From: Planotetraspora phitsanulokensis
GTDB lineage: Bacteria; Actinomycetota; Actinomycetes; Streptosporangiales; Streptosporangiaceae
DNA length: 64,000 nucleotides
Direction: 5' to 3'
NCBI RefSeq assembly: GCF_016863295.1
Contig: NZ_BOOP01000036.1
Coordinates: 80,932-144,931 of the forward strand
The translations under genes and the position numbers were made by a program. Positions 26,361 through 32,797 of this stretch are shown here, piece after piece. How positions within the stretch are numbered: the first letter of the stretch is position 1; each line of letters opens with the position of its first letter. The notes below the pieces were generated by a model. The model was not told the DNA's origin. It worked only from the letters and a program-made list of their open reading frames with translations, and ran no database searches.

Positions 26361-26733
26361 CGTGATCATGCACAGAGTCGCAAATCGATCCCTGACCAGC
26401 GCCTTCTCTTGCCGTGATCATGCACAGGTGCGGCGAAAGGGGGGCTGGCCTGCGGATATGTGATTCGTGATCATGCACTGGGGTCGTAGACGTCGGCCGG
26501 ATGGCGCGCTGGCCGTTCCCTGACCTCCTCAAACGACGTACGGCCGGGCATCCTGGTGGCCGTACCTGATTACGCCACGTAATCAGGCTGGTCGGCGACC
26601 GGATGTGCGAAGTCGTGCATGATCACGAAACGCGAAGACGCAGGCCGTCGCCGGTCTCGCCGACCCTATGCATGATCACGTACGGTGTTTGGGCTGCTCA
26701 TCGGGCATGACCCGGAATATGTGCATGATCACG
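26361..26733. repeat. Mirror-symmetric array of six TGCATGATCACG boxes
   Basis: Three reverse boxes (CGTGATCATGCA) start at 26361, 26413 and 26466, and three forward boxes (TGCATGATCACG) at 26616, 26669 and 26722. All six are exact. The steps are 52, 53, 53 and 53 bp. Every pair is symmetric about position 26547 within one base. The 40- to 41-base segments between boxes share a weakly conserved GCGCTGGTC-like centre but differ otherwise. The array occupies most of the 634-base gap (26190-26823) between the divergent POT gene and the secreted-protein gene; I see no ORF with coding character in it. Confidence 0.93.
26538..26587. repeat. Two perfect inverted repeats at the array centre
   Basis: GTACGGCC (26538-26545) pairs with GGCCGTAC (26558-26565). 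Directly adjoining it, CCTGATTACG (26565-26574) pairs with CGTAATCAGG (26578-26587) across a three-base spacer. The second is a compact 23-bp dyad of operator type. Both lie in the 138-bp segment between the innermost reverse and forward boxes, at the symmetry centre of the array. Confidence 0.8.
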
Positions 26734-26823
26734 GCTGAAGGTCGGGCGTCGGGGCGGGTTTTGCTCATTGGGGCGTGTGTCAGGGGCGGGGGGATTACCT
26801 CCGGCTGCGTACGGTCACTGGCC

Positions 26824-28107
26824 ATGATGAGACGTTTGATTGCAACGCCTATCCTCGGAATGGCGGTTACGTTGGCAGCCGGCTGGGCCCCCGCGACGGC
26901 CGCCGACGAACTGGCCATCAGGTCCATCACCGTGAAGCCGGGCACCCCCGTCGTGGGGCCCACGGGTTCGGTCAAGGTCGTGGTCGAGGTGATGGCGCGG
27001 GGTGCGACAGCCGTCTCCGTTCGCCTCGAGCCCGGCCGTACCGGACCGGTGACCCCGAACGACCCCGAGACTCCACCGTCACCTGGAGTGCAGCAGCCGC
27101 CCGTCAATCCCAGTACTCCGGGCAACGTGGTGCCGGGGGCCCCCGCCCAGCCGGCGCAGGCTCCGGCTCAGACCCCCGCGCACGTACCCGCTCAGGCGCC
27201 CGCAGCCTCGCCTCAGGCCGTGGTTCCGGCCCGGCCGCAGAGTCAGGCACACGCCCCGTCCCAGGTTCCCGCGCAGGTGAAGACGCCTGCGCCGGCCCAG
27301 GCGTCCGGTCAGGTGCCTACGCCGGTGAAGGCATCCGCTCCTCCACAGGCTCCGGCCAAGCCTCCGGCTCAGGCGCAGACTCCGTCCCAGGTTCCCCCGC
27401 AGGTGAAGCCTGCCGTTCCCGCTCAGGTCCCGGCGAAGGTGCCTGCGAAGGTGCCTGCGCAGGTTCCGGGTCAGGCCTCGGCTCAGGTTCCGGCACAGGT
27501 GAAGACACCTGCGCCGGCGCAGGCACCGGCCAAGATCCCAGCGCCAACGCAGGCTGCGGGTGCCCCGACGGCGGCACCGCCGGCTGCCGCGTTGAACGCC
27601 CACGCCGCTCCGCACCGAGCCATGCGGGCCACGGCCGCGCAAGTCCCCGGCACGAGTCGTGACCGGTCCGAATGGGAGACCTGGCTCTTCCTGCCGGAGA
27701 GGCCGCTGTCGAGGTGGTATCCCAGCGGCCCGTGGACGGTCACGGCCACGGCTCGGAACGCGGAGGGGAACGTCGTCACTTACCGGACGATCTTCTTTCT
27801 CAAGCGGCAGACCGCGCTCGAAGGGGTGAACGTCGTCCGCAGCGACAACCAGGTCCGCATCACCGGGACCCTGCTGCGCGTCGACCCGCTCGGCCGGGTG
27901 GACTACCGTCCGTTCGAGGGGCAGGAGATCGCGCTGGCCTTCCGGCCCTCCGGTTCGGGGACGTGGCGCACGATGGGCACGGCCGTCACCGACAAGAACG
28001 GCTGGTTCAGCAGCCGGCATCGCGGAATGGGTGACGGCGTCTGGCGTGCGGAATACGCCGGTACCGGTCACTACGCAGGTGAGATCAGTGCCGACAAGCA
28101 CCCATAA
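26824..28107 (+). CDS. Secreted Pro/Ala/Gln-rich protein with C-terminal beta domain
   Basis: A 427-residue exported protein. The signal peptide MRRLIATPILGMAVTLAAGW ends near ATAADE. A first beta-rich segment (about 30-75, IRSITVKPGTPVVG) is followed by some 190 residues of low complexity made of PAQ, PAQV, PAKV and KTPAPAQA units, a probable wall-spanning stalk. The C-terminal 140 residues look like an Ig- or transthyretin-type extracellular domain (VRITGTLLRVDPLGRVDYRPFEGQ, FRPSGSGTWRTMGTAVTDKNGWFS). ATG 26824 is chosen because TACGGT (26810-26815) sits 8 bases upstream, suggesting a leaderless message. It lies between the repeat array and the RamR-like regulator. Its function is unknown. 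Confidence 0.8.
   Translation: MMRRLIATPILGMAVTLAAGWAPATAADELAIRSITVKPGTPVVGPTGSVKVVVEVMARGATAVSVRLEPGRTGPVTPNDPETPPSPGVQQPPVNPSTPGNVVPGAPAQPAQAPAQTPAHVPAQAPAASPQAVVPARPQSQAHAPSQVPAQVKTPAPAQASGQVPTPVKASAPPQAPAKPPAQAQTPSQVPPQVKPAVPAQVPAKVPAKVPAQVPGQASAQVPAQVKTPAPAQAPAKIPAPTQAAGAPTAAPPAAALNAHAAPHRAMRATAAQVPGTSRDRSEWETWLFLPERPLSRWYPSGPWTVTATARNAEGNVVTYRTIFFLKRQTALEGVNVVRSDNQVRITGTLLRVDPLGRVDYRPFEGQEIALAFRPSGSGTWRTMGTAVTDKNGWFSSRHRGMGDGVWRAEYAGTGHYAGEISADKHP
27261..27528. repeat. Degenerate proline-alanine-glutamine coding repeats
   Basis: The stalk-coding region contains two near-identical segments, about 27261-27300 and 27484-27525, each encoding QVPAQVKTPAPAQA. They are separated by shorter PAQV and PAKV units of 12-15 bp. 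This points to internal duplication within the gene. Confidence 0.7.
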
Positions 28108-28174
28108 ATTGCGACAAAGTGCCGTCTATCCTGAACAATAGGCGTCAGACGGATCTGTTCTAGCTGTGCATTCG

Positions 28175-28201
28175 TGCCCGGCTCCTCCATGGAGCCGGGC
28201 A
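28175..28201 (+). terminator. Rho-independent terminator after the secreted-protein gene
   Basis: An 11-bp perfect stem (28175-28185 with 28191-28201) closes a five-base loop and is followed by TTCTTCTGTTGTT. It lies 68 bases after the stop at 28107 and insulates the RamR-like gene from read-through. Confidence 0.8.
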
Positions 28202-28366
28202 TTCTTCTGTTGTTCGCGCAATTTCCGGACCCGTACGGCTTTCGCCGATAAGACTCGCGAATAAAAGGTAATAGGTGGGGTAGAGAGGGCAACCGAAAAC
28301 GATGTCCGGCGTCAATAGTGAGTGAGCTCGGGCCGTCACGGTCCCGGGCGTCGGGGACAAGGAAGC

Positions 28367-29038
28367 GTGAGGGAACCGCTGGTGATTCGTCTGCTGCTCG
28401 CCGAGGACATGCATCTGATCCGGAAGGCGCTGATCGCGCTTCTCTCCTGTGAGGACGACCTCGAGGTGGTCGCCGAGACCGCGAGAGGCGAGGAGATCGT
28501 CAGGCTCGCCTGTCTACGCCGGCCGGACGTCGCCCTGCTCGACATCGGGATGCCCGGGGTCGACGGCCTGACAGCGGCCTCGGAACTGCACCGGCGATTA
28601 CCCACTTGCAAGACGGTGATCCTCACCGGGCTCGGCACCCCGCTCGCCCTGCGCCGGTCGCTGGACGCCAACGTACGGGGCTTCATCGTCAAGGACGCAG
28701 AACCCGGCCATCTCGTCGACTGCATCCGCCGTGTGTACGCCGGAGAGCGTGTGGTCGACCCCGAACTCGCGGCGGCCGCGCTCGACACGGACGGCAACCC
28801 GCTGACGGCTCGCGAGCTGGACATCCTGGAGACCGCCGCCTCCGGAGCAACGGTCGGCGAAATAGCGGAGCGGCTTTCGCTTTCACATGGAACGGTCCGG
28901 AACTACCTGTCGCGAATTCTCGCCAAGCTCGGCGCCCGATCGCGCGTGGAGGCGATTCAGATCGCCTCGGAATCGGGGTGGTTGTGGCCGGCGAACGGGC
29001 GTGAGATCGGCATCCTCCGTCAGCGCCCCAGACGCTGA
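28367..29038 (+). CDS. RamR-like LuxR-family response regulator
   Basis: A 223-residue regulator with a receiver domain and a C-terminal LuxR helix-turn-helix. The acidic pair ED (13-14), phospho-acceptor D59 (ALLDIGMPG) and the Lys in FIVKDAE are present. The DNA-binding part includes LTARELDILETAASGATVGEI and HGTVRNYLSRILAKLGARSR. GTG 28367 is preceded by AAGGAA; GTG 28382 is an alternative. It is convergent with the lanthipeptide transporters, as expected for the RamR-type activator of SapB-like clusters. Unlike the Streptomyces RamR, described as an orphan, a kinase gene lies at the far end of this cluster. Regulation of the cluster is inference from family and position. Confidence 0.87.
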   Translation: MREPLVIRLLLAEDMHLIRKALIALLSCEDDLEVVAETARGEEIVRLACLRRPDVALLDIGMPGVDGLTAASELHRRLPTCKTVILTGLGTPLALRRSLDANVRGFIVKDAEPGHLVDCIRRVYAGERVVDPELAAAALDTDGNPLTARELDILETAASGATVGEIAERLSLSHGTVRNYLSRILAKLGARSRVEAIQIASESGWLWPANGREIGILRQRPRR

Positions 29039-29101
29039 CCCGGCGCGCAGCTTGCTTGTCGACCTGGAAAGCGATGCATGCCGTCCCTCGCAGTGAATGC
29101 G

Positions 29102-29166
29102 CGCATGATCACGCAAGCGAAATGGGCAGCTGAGGGGGCATGATCACGAGCCTGTGCATGATCACG
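29102..29166. repeat. Three forward TGCATGATCACG boxes between convergent genes
   Basis: Boxes start at 29102 (one mismatch), 29137 (one mismatch) and 29155 (exact). The first and last are 53 bp apart, the standard period, and the middle one is out of phase. They occupy the convergent gap between the RamR-like gene and the second transporter gene. The last box supplies the TGA stop codon (29162-29164, minus strand) of that transporter. Confidence 0.85.
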
Positions 29167-30856
29167 CCAAGGACGGTGGGCGGTGGTCCAGCCACAGGCC
29201 GACGAGGTCGGCGTACAGCGGTGAGGCGCCCACCAGGTCCTCGTGCGTCCCGGCCAGGACCCGGGTGCCGTCCATGACCAGGACGCGGCGGGCGCGCAGC
29301 GCGGAGGAGATCCGATGGGCGACGACGATCAGCGTTCCGCCCCGCGCGGCGAACGCGGCCTCGGCCCTGGCCTCCGCGGCGGGGTCCAGATGGCAGGTCG
29401 CCTCGTCGAGCACGACCAGCCGCGCGGGCGACAGATAGGTCCTGGCCAGCGCGATCAACTGCCGTTCGCCGGCCGACAGCTCGGCCGGGTCGATCTCGGT
29501 GTGATAGCCGTCGAACCGCTGGACCAGGTCGGCCAGGCCGAACGCGGCCACCGCCTCGTCGACGGCCTCGGCCGGCGCCTCCGGGGCGAGGTAGGTGAGG
29601 TTGTCGGCGAGGCTCCCGTGGAAGACGTAGGCCTCCTGCGGGATCAGCGCGCGGACGGCCTCGTGGGCCTCGCTCGCGGGGACGCCGCCGATCAGCACCG
29701 AGCCCTCAGCGGGGCGGAGCACCCCGGCGACGAGCCCGGCGAGGGTCGACTTGCCGATCCCGCTCGGGCCGACCACGGCCAGGTGGTCGCCTTCCGGCAC
29801 GACGAGATCCAGGCCGTCGATCACCGGCTCCGCCTCGGGCCCGTACGCGAAGGAGACCCCCGTCAGTTCCAGCCCCGTGCTCTCAGGCCGCCTCCGCGGC
29901 TCGGACGACTCCGGCGGAACCTGGTCGCCGAGGATCCGCTCCAGCGTGACGGCCAGTCGTACGCCGCTGACGCCGAGCCCCTGGACGAGCCCGGACAGCG
30001 CGGGCGTGAGCGACTGCATGACGTACGTGAGGGCCCCGAGGGCCACGCCCGCCGTCAAGCCCCGGTCGAGCAGCCACGGCGTGCCCGCGAGCAGCAGGAG
30101 GATCGGCAGCCAGCCGCCCACGGCGAGCGACAACGTCCGGGTGGCCGTGACCCGGGCCAGCGCGCGGGCGGCCCGGGCCTGGTCGCCGATCTGGCGGCCC
30201 ACGCCGGCTGCGACGCGGACCTCCGCCCCGCAGGCCGCGACGTCGCGCAGGCCGCCCGCCATGACGGCGACCGCGGAGGCCGTCCGCTCGTCGGCCACGA
30301 TGAAGTCCCGCTGCCGCCGGGCCAGCGCGGGCAGGGACGCGAGGAACAGGCCCAGCCCCAGCAACACGGGGGGCAACACGAGCGGCACCACCGCCGGGGC
30401 GAGCGTCATCATGCCGATCGCGACGCTGACCAGCGTGAACACGAACGACCTCACCACCGTGATGATCGCCCCGAGTGCGTCCCTGGCGAGCTCGACCTGA
30501 TGGTTCATCCGGGCAACCGCCGAGGCGTCGCCATCACGTTCCGCCCGCAACGCGCCGGAGACCACGCGGGTCAGCAGGTCGTCGCGGAAGGGCTCGACCA
30601 CCGCGGCGATGTTCAGCAGGATCTGGCGGGCCGCGACGGCCGCCAGCAACCAGGCGGCGGCCAGCAGGGCCAGCCAGGCGAGCCCGGCCCCGGGACGCCC
30701 GGCCGCGAACCCGTCGTCGACGGCCCGCGCCACCGCGTGACCCCCGGCGAACGCGGGCACCACCTCGGCCAGCGACCAGGCGCCCAGCCGGACGATCCGG
30801 TACGGCTCCCGCGACAACGAGCGGCGAAGGAAGAGCCACACGAGCCCGCCCCTCAT
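29162..30856 (-). CDS. Lanthipeptide-cluster ABC exporter half (RamB-like)
   Basis: A 564-residue half-size ABC exporter: six membrane segments in residues about 1-310, then an ATPase domain with Walker A GPSGIGKST, Q-loop LIPQEAYVFHGS, signature LSAGERQL (a Gly-to-Ala change from LSGGQ), Walker B LVVLDEATCHLD and H-loop AHRIS. ATG 30856 overlaps the upstream transporter stop (ATGA at 30853-30856), so the two are translationally coupled and probably form a heterodimer, as RamA/RamB do. The role is export of the modified peptide. The stop codon lies within a repeat box. Confidence 0.9.
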   Translation of the reverse strand: MRGGLVWLFLRRSLSREPYRIVRLGAWSLAEVVPAFAGGHAVARAVDDGFAAGRPGAGLAWLALLAAAWLLAAVAARQILLNIAAVVEPFRDDLLTRVVSGALRAERDGDASAVARMNHQVELARDALGAIITVVRSFVFTLVSVAIGMMTLAPAVVPLVLPPVLLGLGLFLASLPALARRQRDFIVADERTASAVAVMAGGLRDVAACGAEVRVAAGVGRQIGDQARAARALARVTATRTLSLAVGGWLPILLLLAGTPWLLDRGLTAGVALGALTYVMQSLTPALSGLVQGLGVSGVRLAVTLERILGDQVPPESSEPRRRPESTGLELTGVSFAYGPEAEPVIDGLDLVVPEGDHLAVVGPSGIGKSTLAGLVAGVLRPAEGSVLIGGVPASEAHEAVRALIPQEAYVFHGSLADNLTYLAPEAPAEAVDEAVAAFGLADLVQRFDGYHTEIDPAELSAGERQLIALARTYLSPARLVVLDEATCHLDPAAEARAEAAFAARGGTLIVVAHRISSALRARRVLVMDGTRVLAGTHEDLVGASPLYADLVGLWLDHRPPSLA

Positions 30857-32544
30857 GAGGCCCCCTGGAAGACCGCCCGGTAGTCCGGGTCGGCCCACAG
30901 CGACTCGTGCGTGCCGTGTGCGCGCACACGCCCGTTCTCCAGCCAGACGACCTGGTCGGCCCGGGCGGCGGTGGCGACCCGGTGGGCCACGACCAGGCGC
31001 GTCCGGTCGGCCAGCCTGCCGGTGAGCGCGCGGCTGACCTGGCGCTCGGTCAGCGTGTCGAGGCTGGACATGGCGTCGTCGAGGATGAGGAGCCGTTCGG
31101 CCTGGGCGAATGCCCGGGCGAGCCCGACGCGCTGGGCCTGGCCGCCCGACATCGGCGCCTCCGTCATCGGGGTGGCGTATCCCCGGGGAAGGCGGCGGAT
31201 GAACACGTCGGCGCACGCGTCCTGCGCCGCGGCCTGGACCCGGGCGGAGTCCGGCCACCGCTGCCCGAACGCGACGGCGTCGCCGACGGTCGCGCCGAGC
31301 AGGACCGGGCGCTCGAACGCGTACCCGACCGCGCGGCGCAGCTGATCGCGCCCGATCTCCGTCAGCGGGACGCCGTCGAGCAGCACCGACCCCCAGTCAG
31401 GGTCGACCAGCCTGCCCGCCACCGCCGCGAGGGACGACTTGCCCGAACCCGACCGGCCGACGACCGCCACGCAGCACCCGCCGGGGACGACCAGGTCGAT
31501 GTCGCTCAGCAGGGGCGTGCCGTTCGCCCGGACGGTGACCCGGCGGAACTCCAGCCGCCCGCGCCCGCCGGCCGGGGGGCGGGAGCCGTACGCGAGGGGG
31601 CGCTCCGCCAGCAGACGTTCGAGGCGGTGGGCGGCCGACCGCGCGCGGGCGAGCCGGCCCGCGTAGCCGATCGCGGAGCCGAGACCCGCGCCGAGTACGG
31701 CGTAGCGGGCTCCGGCGAGCAGTTCGCCGACGGTGAGGGCGCCGCTCGCGAGCCTGAGCCCGCCCACGGCGAGCACGGCCGTCTCCAGCAGGGGGATCAC
31801 CACGGCTGCCTGCACGCCCGCCCGCGCATGGAGCCGCCACAGCGCCAGCCCGTGGGAGCGGAGCCGGGGGAGCGGCATGAGGACGCGGCGCACCTCCTGC
31901 TCCTGGGTGCCCGCCGCGGTGATGGTGCTCGCACCCGAGAGGGCGCCGACGAGCCGGGCCGCGATCTCGCCCTGAGCCTGCTGGTAGCCGCCCGCGGCGG
32001 CCGTGGTCTTCCGCATGAACGCCCGGACGACGCCGACGATGGCGAGCAGGCCCACGACGAGCGTCACCGCCAGCCACGGATCGATGAGGGCGAGGGCGAC
32101 CACGCTCCCGGCGGAGGGGATGACCAGTGACGCGGCGGTGACGACGGCCTCGGGCGCGCGTGCGGCCTCCTCCACGTTCACTCCCGCGCGGGTCACCAGG
32201 TCGCCGGTCGTGAAACGCCTGGTCATGGCCGCCCCGACGGCGAGGATGTGGCCGACGACGCGGCGGCGCAGCCACAGGGCCGCGTGCGCCCCGCTCGCGC
32301 CCGACGACAACACGCCGAGCGCGTCGCACGCCACGAGGAAGACCACGAGGAGCACGGTCGCGGGAAGCCACCCGTGGCCGTCCGACGTGGCCCCCGTGAG
32401 GGCGTCGAGAGTGCGGCCGAGCGCCATCGGGAGGAACAGCTCCGCGACGGAGCCGGCGAGCGCGGTGGCGGCGAGGAGCCACAGCCACCGGCCGCTGTGC
32501 CTGGCGGCCGTGCTGATCAGCGCGTCCGCAGCTCGTGAGGACAT
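30853..32544 (-). CDS. Lanthipeptide-cluster ABC exporter half (RamA-like)
   Basis: A 563-residue half-size ABC exporter with membrane domain in residues about 15-310 and ATPase at about 340-563: Walker A GRSGSGKSS, signature MSGGQAQR, Walker B LLILDDAMSSLD, H-loop VVAHRVA. The Walker B Glu that normally follows Asp is replaced (LDDAMSS), so this half may carry the degenerate catalytic site of a heterodimer with the downstream half. ATG 32544 is preceded by GGGAGG. It is third in the leftward run LanKC, precursor, transporter A, transporter B, and is separated from the precursor by a hairpin. Confidence 0.9.
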   Translation of the reverse strand: MSSRAADALISTAARHSGRWLWLLAATALAGSVAELFLPMALGRTLDALTGATSDGHGWLPATVLLVVFLVACDALGVLSSGASGAHAALWLRRRVVGHILAVGAAMTRRFTTGDLVTRAGVNVEEAARAPEAVVTAASLVIPSAGSVVALALIDPWLAVTLVVGLLAIVGVVRAFMRKTTAAAGGYQQAQGEIAARLVGALSGASTITAAGTQEQEVRRVLMPLPRLRSHGLALWRLHARAGVQAAVVIPLLETAVLAVGGLRLASGALTVGELLAGARYAVLGAGLGSAIGYAGRLARARSAAHRLERLLAERPLAYGSRPPAGGRGRLEFRRVTVRANGTPLLSDIDLVVPGGCCVAVVGRSGSGKSSLAAVAGRLVDPDWGSVLLDGVPLTEIGRDQLRRAVGYAFERPVLLGATVGDAVAFGQRWPDSARVQAAAQDACADVFIRRLPRGYATPMTEAPMSGGQAQRVGLARAFAQAERLLILDDAMSSLDTLTERQVSRALTGRLADRTRLVVAHRVATAARADQVVWLENGRVRAHGTHESLWADPDYRAVFQGAS

Positions 32545-32612
32545 CGGCTCCTCCCTGAACCTCCCTGAACCGGCATGGGGCCTCGGACGGAGGACCCCCG
32601 GAGAAACGAGAG

Positions 32613-32639
32613 CCTGGGCGGCCACGAGGGCCGCCCAGG
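32613..32639 (-). terminator. Hairpin between the precursor and transporter genes
   Basis: Arms 32613-32622 and 32630-32639 are perfect 10-bp complements (CCTGGGCGGC with GCCGCCCAGG). The hairpin starts 20 bases after the precursor stop. A partial terminator or mRNA-stabilising stem here would give more precursor than transporter message, as is common in lanthipeptide operons. No long U run follows, so attenuation rather than full termination is likely. Confidence 0.6.
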
Positions 32640-32659
32640 TCTGTCGTGCTAAATCGTCA

Positions 32660-32797
32660 TCAGCCGCAGAGCAGGCTCAGGCTGCTGTTCTCGTGCGGGG
32701 TGCAGGCCAGCAGGCTCAGGTTGCTGCCGCCGCCTCCACCGTGACCGCCGCCGTGACCACCGGGGGTCTCGAGCGTCTGAAGGTCGAGAAGTGCCAT
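32660..32797 (-). CDS. lanA: Class III lanthipeptide precursor, RamS/AmfS-like
   Basis: A 45-residue precursor. The leader MALLDLQTLETP resembles the LFDLQSMETP-type leader element of RamS and AmfS that the LanKC enzyme recognises. An unusual Gly/His run GGHGGGHGGGGG (13-24) joins it to the core. The core has two SxxSx(n)C motifs: S25-NL-S28-LLA-C32, spaced as in SapB, and S38-SL-S41-LL-C44, one residue shorter. Each would give a dehydroalanine (or labionin) and a lanthionine ring. The start ATG overlaps the LanKC stop by one base (TAATG), and AAGGAGGTG lies 7 bases upstream. The product should be a SapB-like surfactant peptide for aerial growth; that role is inferred from family. Confidence 0.9.
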   Translation of the reverse strand: MALLDLQTLETPGGHGGGHGGGGGSNLSLLACTPHENSSLSLLCG

